The notes below the pieces were generated by a model. That model was not told the DNA's origin. It did not search any database and saw only the letters and a list, made by a program, of their open reading frames with translations. From Clostridia bacterium (GTDB lineage Bacteria > Bacillota_E > RBS10-35 > JAJYVN01), in NCBI GenBank assembly GCA_027335515.1, contig DAHWHT010000208.1, positions 1 through 28,374 on the forward strand: a stretch of DNA of 28,374 nt, given 5' to 3'. The translations under genes were made by a program, and so were the position numbers. The number at the start of each line of letters is the position of its first letter. The first letter of the stretch is position 1. Positions 15,766 to 22,664 of the stretch are shown here, in pieces.

Positions 15766-17027
15766 GCCTCCAACTGGCGGATGTATTCGCCAAAGCCGCT
15801 CATCCGGGCCGCGGCGCGCCGGCCGTCGATGCCGGATTCGTCCTCGATCGGAAACGGCCGCCAGCCGCCGTCGTCGGTGGATTGGAACTGGGTGCCGTAG
15901 CGCTGCGGGCGGCCCTCCAGCACCGCGAGGCGGTCCTCCAGGAACGCCAGGTGGCTGGCCTCCGCCTCTTCCCGCTGCACGGCGACGTCCAACAGGTCCC
16001 GCACCCGCCGAAACAGCGCCCAATCCACCCCGACGTGCTGCACCAGCAGCCAGGCGGCGGCGGCGCCGTCCCGCCCCACCAGGGACCAGCCGGGCCAGCC
16101 GTGCGCCGCAAGCACCTCATCCAGGCGGGCCCGCTGCGCCGGGGTGAGGGCGCGGGATCCGGCCCGGTCGCGCAGGGGCTTGGCCAGGGCCAGCAACTCG
16201 GCGCGCAGCGCCTCGTCGCGCGGCCGCAGCGTCAGGGTGTCGGTGAGGGCGCGGCGCACCCCGACGAACGCCGCACGGGCCAAGGCGGATCCGCTGCGCC
16301 GCCGCGACCCGGACCCCGGAGCGGCCGCCACCGAAAGCCAGCCCTGGTAGCCGGCCCGCACCAGCGCGCGCACCGCATCGACGACCAGCGCGGAGTCCCG
16401 CGCGGGCAGGCGGCGGTCGGCATCCGTCAGCTCCGCCGGCGGCACACCGTCCGGCGCCCCGCTGACGCGCGTCAGCAAGACTCGGTCCGCCGGCAGCGTC
16501 GCCAGGCGGTCCACGGCCACACCGGCGCGCCAACAGGTAAAGGCGTCCACGGCCACCCCCACATCGGGACGGCCGCTGGCCAGCGCCACCTCCACCAGCC
16601 GTTCCGGCGTGCCCATGGGGCCGTCCACCGCCAACTCCAGCGCGACCCGGCCGCCGGCGGGCAGCAGCCGCGCGGCGAGCCCTGCGGCGCGCTCGGCCAG
16701 CCGCCGCCGCGCCTGCGCCCAGGCGAGGCCCTTCAGCTCGGCGGGGTCGGCGCGCACCACCACGACCGTCGGGAAAAAGTGGGGGCCCACCCACGCCGCG
16801 AGCAGCCGGGCCGCCTGCGGCGCCTGCTCCGGATCCAGCGGCCCCAGCGCGGCCAGGAGGAGGCCGTGCCGCTCCAGGGCGCGCCGCACCGCGTCCTGCC
16901 CCTCACGGCCCGCGGCCGCCAGCGTCGGCCAATGCAGCTCCACGCCGGCAAACCCCCCGGCTGCCGCGGCCTCACAGTCTTCGCCCGGCGTCCGTTGCCC
17001 CTGCGTCCCGCCCCATGCCGCTCGCAC
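15723..17027 (-). CDS. Xylose-isomerase-like TIM barrel fused to a DUF6624-like domain
   Basis: A 434-residue, two-domain protein. Residues 1 to about 235 follow the sugar phosphate isomerase/epimerase (AP_endonuc_2) barrel: RAAWGGTQ strand, GFAGVELHW, a central LELAVDG strand, VGVAVDAFTCW, and a final GYQGWLSV. Some metal ligands usual in these enzymes are not obvious. Residues about 270-425 resemble DUF6624: LRDRAGSRALTPAQ, HGWPGWSLVGRDGAAAAWLLVQH, AFLEDRLAVLEGRPQRYGTQ, PFPIEDESGIDGRRAAARM. DUF6624 has no known activity. The fusion is unusual and suggests a metabolite-linked role. GTG 17027 was chosen from GGAGG 7 nt upstream and because the barrel begins there. It is divergent from the ABC ATPase gene and converges on the molybdopterin gene. 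Confidence 0.75.
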   Translation of the reverse strand: MRAAWGGTQGQRTPGEDCEAAAAGGFAGVELHWPTLAAAGREGQDAVRRALERHGLLLAALGPLDPEQAPQAARLLAAWVGPHFFPTVVVVRADPAELKGLAWAQARRRLAERAAGLAARLLPAGGRVALELAVDGPMGTPERLVEVALASGRPDVGVAVDAFTCWRAGVAVDRLATLPADRVLLTRVSGAPDGVPPAELTDADRRLPARDSALVVDAVRALVRAGYQGWLSVAAAPGSGSRRRSGSALARAAFVGVRRALTDTLTLRPRDEALRAELLALAKPLRDRAGSRALTPAQRARLDEVLAAHGWPGWSLVGRDGAAAAWLLVQHVGVDWALFRRVRDLLDVAVQREEAEASHLAFLEDRLAVLEGRPQRYGTQFQSTDDGGWRPFPIEDESGIDGRRAAARMSGFGEYIRQLEAHGVRVERRDAGDD

Positions 17028-17153
17028 CCTGCGCCCTCCCCATCCGACGGGACCCGCCGCCACGTCGACCGGTCCCGACAACCTTCTTTCTTCTTTCGGT
17101 CCGGCGGATCCCCGATCCTCCGATCCCGCCGCGCGGCCCCTTCCCAAAGCGGG

Positions 17154-17159
17154 TACGAT
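17154..17159 (+). promoter_or_regulatory. Possible -10 element of the ABC ATPase gene
   Basis: TACGAT in a GC-rich spacer, 28-46 bp before the two candidate ATPase start codons. No clear -35. The 160-bp divergent spacer (17028-17186) also holds three closely spaced GATCC units (17107-17126) and a pyrimidine-rich tract CTTCTTTCTTCTTT (about 17085-17098); either could be an operator, but nothing proves it. Confidence 0.3.
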
Positions 17160-17186
17160 TCTGGAAACTCGAAGCGGCCAGGGGCC

Positions 17187-17275
17187 ATGAAGCGGGGGCG
17201 GACCATGCGCGACGCTGTCCCGGCGATCGCCACCCAGGACCTTACCAAGGTATACCGTCAGTATCGCAGCCGTGG
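17187..17275 (+). pseudogene. ABC transporter ATP-binding protein, 5' fragment (interrupted by IS607-family element)
   Basis: Start and first strand of an ABC ATPase: ATQDLTKVYRQYRSRG, ending at the GG dinucleotide 17274-17275. LTKVYRQY is the N-terminal strand with the A-loop tyrosine that stacks on the ATP adenine. Two ATGs are in frame (17187 and 17205); the second gives the usual length. Past 17275 the frame runs into the insertion element and loses all similarity. Joining base 17275 to base 19765 restores the frame exactly (R-G-V-G-G-G-L-R), giving a protein of about 350 residues typical for the COG4586-like exporter ATPases. The gene is therefore split, not decayed, and the insertion looks recent. 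Confidence 0.88.
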
Positions 17276-17504
17276 TGTCAGCAGTTGCCCGGTTTGCCTG
17301 ACAAACCGCGACATCTGCCATTTGTGCCGCCCCTGCCGCAGGACCGGCCGTCAGGCCGGGGCCCGCTTCTGGCACCGAGGTCCGCGTGCCACGCGGCAGG
17401 GAGTCGCGATGCGCCTCTCGAGGCAAAGCCTCCGTGCCACTCACGCACCGCCAGCAACCAGCCCCACCACTGGTCAGCGCCTCCCGGCACTGACCGCAAG
17501 GGCA
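17276..17504 (-). ncRNA. Predicted omega-RNA (TnpB guide RNA) region
   Basis: 229 bp without a gene between the tnpB stop and the element end, the place where TnpB-associated omega-RNAs are encoded. It is rich in hairpins: GCCTC-TC-GAGGC (17413-17424), CCGCG/CGCGG (17382-17396), CCGGCC/GGCCGG (17344-17359) and the two terminal stems at 17276-17307. By analogy with known TnpB systems the scaffold would end at 17276 and the guide would be the adjoining ATPase sequence, minus strand from 17275 downward (CCACGGCTGCGATACTGACG). RNA existence and exact 5' end are inferred. Confidence 0.5.
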
Positions 17505-19079
17505 TCAGGCCGCAGGGGCATCCGTCGTTGACCTGACGTTGGCCCCCGCAACTGCGCCAGCCTTTCGGCCACGGCTTATTTCGGCCGCCCGCTTCTCCTG
17601 GGCGGTCGGGTACCGGAAGTTCCGGTCCCACTTCCGCTTGAGGTTCAGGGCCGCCACGATGTTCGCATCGCCCGTCCAGCCACAGTGCCCGCACCGGAAA
17701 CGGCTCGGATAGCCGCGCCCACCGGGAGAGAACCTCTCGCCCAGGTGGCTGCAGTGCGGGCAGGCTTGACTGGTCCAGGCAGGATTTCGTTCGACAACCA
17801 GGATCCCGTGACACACAGCGAGGTGCCGCACATGCGCCAGCACCTTGCCACGCAGCCAGTACGCGCGCTTGCGGTTCGTGCGCCGGCTCCAGGACAGGCC
17901 GTGTCCCGGGCGGTAGGGGCGTAGGTGCTCGAACACCAGCACCTGCAGCCCACAGGCCACCGCCCAGGTAACGATGGCGGCGGCGACCTGCCACGCCACC
18001 GCCGCATCGAGCCCCGCGATGTACCGCCACAGACCCCGGTTGCTGTGCTCGCCCTTGATGGGTCGGCCGCTGCGCTTCTGCCGCCGTGCAACCTTCTGCA
18101 ACACCTTCTCCCGTTTGGCGTTCTCGCGTCGGTGCCAGACGGTGCGGATCCCCCGGCAGGCAACGCCCTCCCATGCGGCAGCGGCGGCGCTGTCGGCGTT
18201 GAGATCGACGGTACCGACCTTCAGGTCCGGCTCCGCCCGCCGCCGATCCTCCGCCTTGCCCACGATGGGGGTACGCTTCTCGAATGGCACGTGCAGCCAC
18301 CACCCGTCGGGCTTATGCAGCAACGTCGGCGATTGGGCGACCCACACACCCGGTGTCGGTTGCAGGGCCCTCTTTTCGGTGTCCGTCCGCTTCGTGCGGC
18401 CTTCGGCCGCCATCCGCTGGTTCTGCTCGGTCCGCAGGGCGGTGATGCGTGCCCGCTCCTGGTCCGACTGCTCCAGCATCTCGGCAAAGTACGGCGGCGC
18501 CTGTACCGGGTAGTTCATCCACTCCCATCGCCGTCCGCTGAACACCTTCAGTCGTACAAACCCATGCCGGTAGTCCCCCAGATGCACCTGCGCCATCTGT
18601 GCGTAGGTAGTCAGATGGGGGTGAGGCTGCGGCGGCTTCGGCGCCCGACCGCGCCTCCTGGGATCGGTCTTCTCCCACCGTCGCAGGTTGGACAGGTAGC
18701 TTTGCACGGCGCCGGATGCGGCGTGGATGGCCGCCCGCCGCAGGTCGCGGGGCGCACCGGAACAAACCGCATCGAAGGAGCGGACCGGCGCGATGTCCGG
18801 GTGCGCCGCCGTGGCGACGGTCACAGACTCCGCCCAGGTCAGCCGGTCCTTCTCGTCCCAGGGCTTCTCGCGGGTCTCCCCGGTCTTGGGGTCCACCTCG
18901 GTCTTGCGCTGCTCGTATACGCCCGGGTGGTCGAGGAACAGGTCGGTGTAGAAAGTGACGGCGCGGTCCCAGACCCCCACGGTGGCGGGCAAGGGCGCCA
19001 GCTTGGCAGCGTTGGTGTTCGGCGCCAAGCGCAGGCGAATCGTGCGGATGGCCGGTACGCACTTGTGCTCAGCCAACAA
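17505..19079 (-). CDS. tnpB: TnpB, RNA-guided RuvC nuclease of an IS607-family element
   Basis: A 524-residue OrfB/TnpB protein, longer than the roughly 400 residues of compact IS605 TnpBs. RuvC catalytic acids are all present: D292 (TVDLNADS), E384 (VFEHLRP) and D471 (GDANIVAALNL). A four-cysteine zinc finger lies between the last two (CPHC ... CGHC), preceded by NPAWTSQACP. The N-terminal half carries the WED/REC-like region. A basic tail of about 45 residues follows RuvC-III. TnpB nucleases cut unoccupied target copies using a guide from the element end and so help keep the element. The start is TTG 19079 (or 19076), 9 nt after GGAGG and overlapping tnpA by 11 bp, so translation is probably coupled. 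The frame is open further upstream only as a shadow of tnpA. Confidence 0.92.
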   Translation of the reverse strand: MLAEHKCVPAIRTIRLRLAPNTNAAKLAPLPATVGVWDRAVTFYTDLFLDHPGVYEQRKTEVDPKTGETREKPWDEKDRLTWAESVTVATAAHPDIAPVRSFDAVCSGAPRDLRRAAIHAASGAVQSYLSNLRRWEKTDPRRRGRAPKPPQPHPHLTTYAQMAQVHLGDYRHGFVRLKVFSGRRWEWMNYPVQAPPYFAEMLEQSDQERARITALRTEQNQRMAAEGRTKRTDTEKRALQPTPGVWVAQSPTLLHKPDGWWLHVPFEKRTPIVGKAEDRRRAEPDLKVGTVDLNADSAAAAAWEGVACRGIRTVWHRRENAKREKVLQKVARRQKRSGRPIKGEHSNRGLWRYIAGLDAAVAWQVAAAIVTWAVACGLQVLVFEHLRPYRPGHGLSWSRRTNRKRAYWLRGKVLAHVRHLAVCHGILVVERNPAWTSQACPHCSHLGERFSPGGRGYPSRFRCGHCGWTGDANIVAALNLKRKWDRNFRYPTAQEKRAAEISRGRKAGAVAGANVRSTTDAPAA

Positions 19080-19710
19080 GCCCCTCCGCCTCCTTGGCCG
19101 CGTCCTTGACCTTCCGCCGAAACTGTTGTGAGCGGCTGCCGTAAAGCCGCGCCGCAAAGCAAGTGACGATGGCCAGCATGTCGACCACCAATTCCTGCGC
19201 GGCGTCGGTCGCGACCGGACCATCGAGCACCTCGACGCGGACACCGTGTGCCACCAGGGCCTCGACGAGGTAGGCGAACCCGAAGCGGGCCAGGCGATCC
19301 TTGAACTCGATCCGCACCACGTCGATCTCGCCGCTCGCCGCCAGGCGGAACAGGCGCCGCAAGCCGCGCCGTTTCTCGTTCAACCCGGATGCTTGCTCGC
19401 TCACCGTGGTGACAAGTTCGTATCCTTTGCCGGCCGCCGCCGCCGCCAGCCGTTCCTTCTGGCGCTCCAAGTTGCCGGCCTCGGCCTGCTTGTTGGAGGA
19501 GACACGGGCATAGATGGCGCAACGCTGTGCAGATCCACGTCTGCCCCTGAGCAGGGCATCGACCTGCCTGGCCGAGAACCGGCGCTGGCCGGAGGCCAGG
19601 CGCGTCATCGGCCGCAAACGGCCGGCGGCCTCCCAACGGTAGACCGTGCGGACGGAAATGCCGAGACGTTTCGCCGTTTGCCCCGTAGAGATCACCTGTT
19701 CGCACGCCAT
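19069..19710 (-). CDS. tnpA: TnpA, IS607-type serine recombinase
   Basis: A 213-residue transposase with the IS607 domain order: an N-terminal MerR-like DNA-binding domain (STGQTAKRLGISVRTVYRWEAAGRL, then RRFSARQVDALL) followed by a resolvase-type catalytic domain. The catalytic serine is S71 in YARVSSNKQ. Conserved resolvase arginines appear in LERQKERL and FKDRLARFG, and the tail is helical and basic. This class works by strand exchange at a 2-bp core, usually GG, through a circular intermediate and without target duplication, which agrees with the junctions seen here. ATG 19710 has AAGGG close upstream. It is intact, with no frameshift. Confidence 0.94.
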   Translation of the reverse strand: MACEQVISTGQTAKRLGISVRTVYRWEAAGRLRPMTRLASGQRRFSARQVDALLRGRRGSAQRCAIYARVSSNKQAEAGNLERQKERLAAAAAGKGYELVTTVSEQASGLNEKRRGLRRLFRLAASGEIDVVRIEFKDRLARFGFAYLVEALVAHGVRVEVLDGPVATDAAQELVVDMLAIVTCFAARLYGSRSQQFRRKVKDAAKEAEGLVG

Positions 19711-19716
19711 GCCCTT

Positions 19717-19744
19717 ATCATCTACCTTTGGCGGCCGATGTCAA
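19717..19744 (-). promoter_or_regulatory. Possible tnpA promoter at the element end
   Basis: On the minus strand a perfect TTGACA (19739-19744) is followed after 16 bp by GATGAT (19717-19722, 4 of 6 matches to TATAAT). Transcription would begin at or next to the tnpA ATG at 19710, giving a leaderless or nearly leaderless message. The promoter overlaps the CTACCTTT/AAAGGTAG inverted repeat, so recombinase binding could repress it. Confidence 0.4.
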
Positions 19745-19757
19745 GGGTTAAAGGTAG
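19722..19757. repeat. Inverted repeat at tnpA-proximal element end
   Basis: CTACCTTT (19722-19729) and AAAGGTAG (19750-19757) are perfect complements 20 bp apart, ending 5 bp inside the inferred boundary. IS607 elements lack long terminal inverted repeats, so this internal repeat is best read as a recombinase-binding or regulatory site. Confidence 0.6.
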
Positions 19758-19762
19758 CTCCC

Positions 19763-20746
19763 GGGGTTGGCGGCGGTTTGCGCGACCTTCTTGGGCGCCG
19801 GCACCGCGATATCGTGGCCGTCGACCACCTGACGCTGACGGTCGGCCCCGGCGAGCTCGTCGGCTACATCGGGGCCAACGGCGCCGGCAAATCCACCACG
19901 ATCAAGATGCTCACCGGCATCCTTGAGCCCACCTCCGGCGAGCTGCGGGTCAACGGCTACCACCCGCACCGCGAGCGGCGGGACTTTCTGCAGACCGTCG
20001 GCGTCGTCTTCGGTCAGCGCAGCCAGCTCTGGTGGGACATCGCGGTCCAGGAATCCTTCGGCCTGCTGCAGCGCATCTACCGCGTCGGCGACGACGACTA
20101 CCGCCGCGACTTCCTTGGCGAGACCGTGCCGCTCCTGGGGATCGAGGACCTGCTCCACGTGCCGGTGCGCAAGCTGTCCCTCGGTCAACGCATGCGCTGC
20201 GAGCTCGCCGCCGCACTGCTGCACCGCCCGCCGCTTTTGTTCCTGGACGAACCGACCATCGGCCTGGATACGGTCGTCAAGCTCCGCTTGCGGGAACGCC
20301 TGCGCGACCTCAACCGCCGTTATGGCACGACCGTGCTGCTGACCACCCACGACCTTGGCGACATCGAGGCCGTCTGCCCGCGCGTCGTCATGCTCGACCG
20401 GGGGCGCCTGCTGTTTGACGGCTCGCTCGCCTCGCTGCGCGGACGGTTCGCCGGGGGCCGCACCCTCCACCTGCGCTACGCCCGCCCACCCGACCAGACG
20501 GCCACGCTCGCCGAACTCGCCCGCCTCGGTTTGCAACCGCAGGGGATCTCGCCGCTGGAGGTCACCGCCCCCCTGCCGCCCGGGGGCCCCCCCGTCGCCG
20601 AGGTGGTGCGCCGCGCGTCCGCCCACGGTGAGGTCGAGGACGTTGAAGTGCGCCAACCCTCGGTCGAGTCGATCGTCGCCGCCATCTACGGCGGGTCTGC
20701 CACCCTGCCGCCGCCCGCAGCCGCCGCCGAAACCCCCGACGCCTGA
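19763..20746 (+). pseudogene. ABC transporter ATP-binding protein, main 3' fragment (COG4586-like)
   Basis: The larger part of the interrupted ATPase. Walker A GANGAGKSTT, Q-loop VVFGQRSQLWWD, signature LSLGQRMRCE, Walker B LLFLDEP with D-loop IGLD, and H-switch TTHD are all intact. QRSQLWWD and TIGLDTVVKLRLRE are hallmarks of the ATPase subgroup that partners ABC-2 permeases like those at 25130 and 25929. After the ATPase core comes a C-terminal regulatory-type extension of about 90 residues. The element supplies an in-frame ATG at 19709 (PLSSTFGGRCQGLKVAPG before the junction), so a 345-residue chimera could still be made. It would lack the first strand and the A-loop Tyr, and there is no good ribosome binding site. 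Listed as a disrupted gene; partial function is possible. Confidence 0.85.
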
Positions 20747-20854
20747 CCGACGCCGATCGCCCGCGACCGCGGTGGCGGCGGGGGCGACGCAAAGGCCGCC
20801 GCGCCGCAGGGCCGCGTGCCCGAGCGGCGAAGGGCATGGGACGGAGGCGATGGC

Positions 20855-21688
20855 ATGCGCTTTGCGGCCTGCAACGAGATGTTTCGCAACTGGCCACTGG
20901 ACCGCGCCTGTGCCGCCTGCGCCGCGGCCGGTTGCACCGGCATCGAGCTTGCGCCGTTCACGCTTGCGCCGGAGGGCGTAGACCACCTGGACGCGCAGGC
21001 GCGCGGGCGCATCCGCCAGACCGCCGCCGCGGCCGGCCTGACGGTCGTCGGCCTCCATTGGCTGTTGGTCGGTCCGGTCGGGCTCGGATTGACCGTCGAG
21101 GACGCGGCGGTGCGGGCGCGCACCGCCGCCTACCTCTGCGATCTGGTCGACTGCTGCGCCGACCTGGGTGGAGGCGTCCTGGTGCTCGGCTCGCCGCACC
21201 AGCGGAACCTGCCTCCCGGGATCGGAGAGGCCGAAGGAATGCGGCGGGCCGCGGCGACCCTGGCGCCCGCCGTTTTCCGCGCCCAGAGCTCGGGCGTTCG
21301 GTGGTGTCTGGAACCACTGCCCGCGCCGGAGACGAACTTCCTGCACACCTTGGACGCCTGCCTGGCGCTGGCGGACCTGCTGGGCGGCGGCCCAAGCGTC
21401 GGGGTGCAGCTCGACGTCAAGAGCCTCTGCGCCGAAGCGGGGGATCCGGCGGCGGCGATCCGCGGCCACGCGGCCGCCGCTGCGCGCTTCGGCCACCTGC
21501 ACCTGCAGGGCCGGGCCGGCGGTCCGCCCGACGACGCGGTGGCGTGGGGCGACCTCTGGGCCGCCCTGGGTGAAGTGGGCTACGACGGCTGGGGCTCCCT
21601 GGAGGTCTTCACGCCGGCCCAGGATCCCGCCGCCATGGTCCAGGCGGCCGTGGCGCGCCTGACCGCGGCGGGCGCTCCAAGGTCCTGA
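20855..21688 (+). CDS. Sugar phosphate isomerase/epimerase-like TIM barrel protein
   Basis: A 277-residue single-domain xylose-isomerase-like (AP_endonuc_2) barrel. Typical blocks are MRFAACNEMF at strand 1, GCTGIELAPF, GLTVVGLHWLL, GGGVLVLGSP, VRWCLEPLPAPETNF (metal-ligand Glu), VGVQLDVKSL (Asp), FGHLHLQGRAGGPPDD (His) and WGSLEVF (Glu near the end). The four metal-ligand positions look kept, so an active isomerase or epimerase is likely; 3-keto-sugar, inosose or hydroxypyruvate-type substrates are all possible. ATG 20855 has GGAGG 8 nt upstream. It is 108 bp after the ATPase fragment and 58 bp before the IolB-like gene, so it is probably part of the long plus-strand run. Confidence 0.88.
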   Translation: MRFAACNEMFRNWPLDRACAACAAAGCTGIELAPFTLAPEGVDHLDAQARGRIRQTAAAAGLTVVGLHWLLVGPVGLGLTVEDAAVRARTAAYLCDLVDCCADLGGGVLVLGSPHQRNLPPGIGEAEGMRRAAATLAPAVFRAQSSGVRWCLEPLPAPETNFLHTLDACLALADLLGGGPSVGVQLDVKSLCAEAGDPAAAIRGHAAAAARFGHLHLQGRAGGPPDDAVAWGDLWAALGEVGYDGWGSLEVFTPAQDPAAMVQAAVARLTAAGAPRS

Positions 21689-21746
21689 GCCCCCCGCCCG
21701 CCCGGCACGCCCGCCGGCTGCGGCCGGCAACGGAAGGAGGATCCCC

Positions 21747-22565
21747 GTGGCCATCGCCCCCGGTGTCCGGCGTCCCCTGCGCTCCCGCGGCTACGAATCG
21801 ATCTGCGCGGCGGGTGTCGACCTGGCCCACCTCAGCTTCGGTCTGTGCCGCCTGGACCCCGGTCAATCCTGGTCGCGGCCGCCCGATGGCCAAGAGGTGG
21901 TCGGCGTCGTCGTCCGCGGCCGCATCGACGCTGCGGCCGCAGGTGCGGCATGGTCCGGTCTGGGTGGGCGGCAGGACGTTTGGGACGGACCCGCAAGCGC
22001 CGTCTATGCCCCCCCCGGTGCGAATCTGACGCTGACCGCCACGGGGGGGCCGGCCCTGATCGCCGTCATCGGGTCCCCGGTCGCACCCGGCCTGGCCGGG
22101 CCGGATGCCTACGCGGTGCGTCCGGACGGGGTCCGGGTCCGCGAGCGGGGCCGTGCCCCTTTTGCGCGCACGGTCCACGACATCATCGACGCCGACCGCC
22201 CCGGGGTGCGCCTGCTGGTCGGCGAGACCTTCAACGCGGTCGGCAACTGGTCGAGCTATCCCCCCCATAAGCACGACGTCCACGGCGACGACGGCGAGGT
22301 GCCGCTGGAGGAGGTCTACTACTTCCGCATCGCCCCCCGTCAGGGATTCGGAGCGCAGTTTGTGTACACGCAAGACCAGACGATCGACGCGGCCTGGCCG
22401 GTCCGCCACGGCGACGTCGCGCTGCTTTCGCGCGGGTACCATCCGGTGGCGGCGGCGCCGGGGTATGGTCTGTACTACCTGTGGGCGTTGGCCGGTGAAG
22501 CGCGGCAGCTGCGACCCCACGACGACCCGGCCCACGCCTGGGTGCACACCGCGGAGGCCCGCTGA
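21747..22565 (+). CDS. iolB: 5-deoxy-glucuronate isomerase-like protein (IolB/KduI family)
   Basis: A 272-residue bicupin of the IolB family. IolB converts 5-deoxy-D-glucuronate to 5-dehydro-2-deoxy-D-gluconate in inositol breakdown. The C-terminal cupin has the metal ligands H174 and H176 (YPPHKHD), E189 (PLEEVYYFRI) and H232 (SRGYHP). QGFGAQFVYT and GLYYLWALAG are family signatures. The start is a GTG with GGAAGGAGG 6 nt upstream, one of the strongest ribosome binding sites in the window. None of IolA, C, D, E or G is visible in the window (the neighbouring TIM barrels could include an IolE/IolI-like member), so use in a related cyclitol or uronate pathway is as likely as classic inositol catabolism. 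Confidence 0.87.
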   Translation: MAIAPGVRRPLRSRGYESICAAGVDLAHLSFGLCRLDPGQSWSRPPDGQEVVGVVVRGRIDAAAAGAAWSGLGGRQDVWDGPASAVYAPPGANLTLTATGGPALIAVIGSPVAPGLAGPDAYAVRPDGVRVRERGRAPFARTVHDIIDADRPGVRLLVGETFNAVGNWSSYPPHKHDVHGDDGEVPLEEVYYFRIAPRQGFGAQFVYTQDQTIDAAWPVRHGDVALLSRGYHPVAAAPGYGLYYLWALAGEARQLRPHDDPAHAWVHTAEAR

Positions 22566-22664
22566 AACCGGCGGGGCCTCCCCCCCTCCGGCGCGGGCCG
22601 AGGCGCGGCCCCGCAGTCCGCACGTGCGCCGCCGGCCGGAAGCGAGAAAGGGGGACCGGTTCGA

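Larger units (their letters stand above)
17276..19762 (-). mobile_element. IS607-family insertion element (tnpA + tnpB)
   Basis: About 2.49 kb, transcribed on the minus strand, tnpA first. It encodes a MerR-HTH serine recombinase and a TnpB with complete RuvC residues, so it looks autonomous. Boundaries come from rejoining the split ATPase: left flank ends cgtGG (17274-17275), right end is cccGG followed by GGttgg (19763-19766). A shared GG crossover and no target duplication are as known for IS607. Reconstructed target: CGT-GG-GGTTGG. Near the tnpA end an 8-bp inverted repeat CTACCTTT/AAAGGTAG (19722-19729, 19750-19757) is a likely recombinase site. At the tnpB end, TGTCAG/CTGACA (17276-17281, 17298-17303) and GGTTTG/CAAACC (17291-17296, 17302-17307) form alternative hairpins. 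The element body is slightly less GC-rich than its neighbours. Confidence 0.9.

Noticed and set aside
17276..17531. ATPase frame continuing into the insertion element (CPVCLTNRDICHLCRPC)
   Set aside because: The cysteine pattern looks like a zinc finger but lies in the element's non-coding end opposite the predicted omega-RNA; it is read-through of a broken gene.
17925..19109. Plus-strand frame of nearly 400 codons inside the element
   Set aside because: Exact antisense of tnpB, which has complete RuvC motifs; no recognisable domain.
19748..21754. Minus-strand frame of about 670 codons opposite the ATPase and TIM-barrel genes
   Set aside because: Gln/His/Arg/Gly-rich shadow translation; both plus-strand genes are clearly recognisable families.
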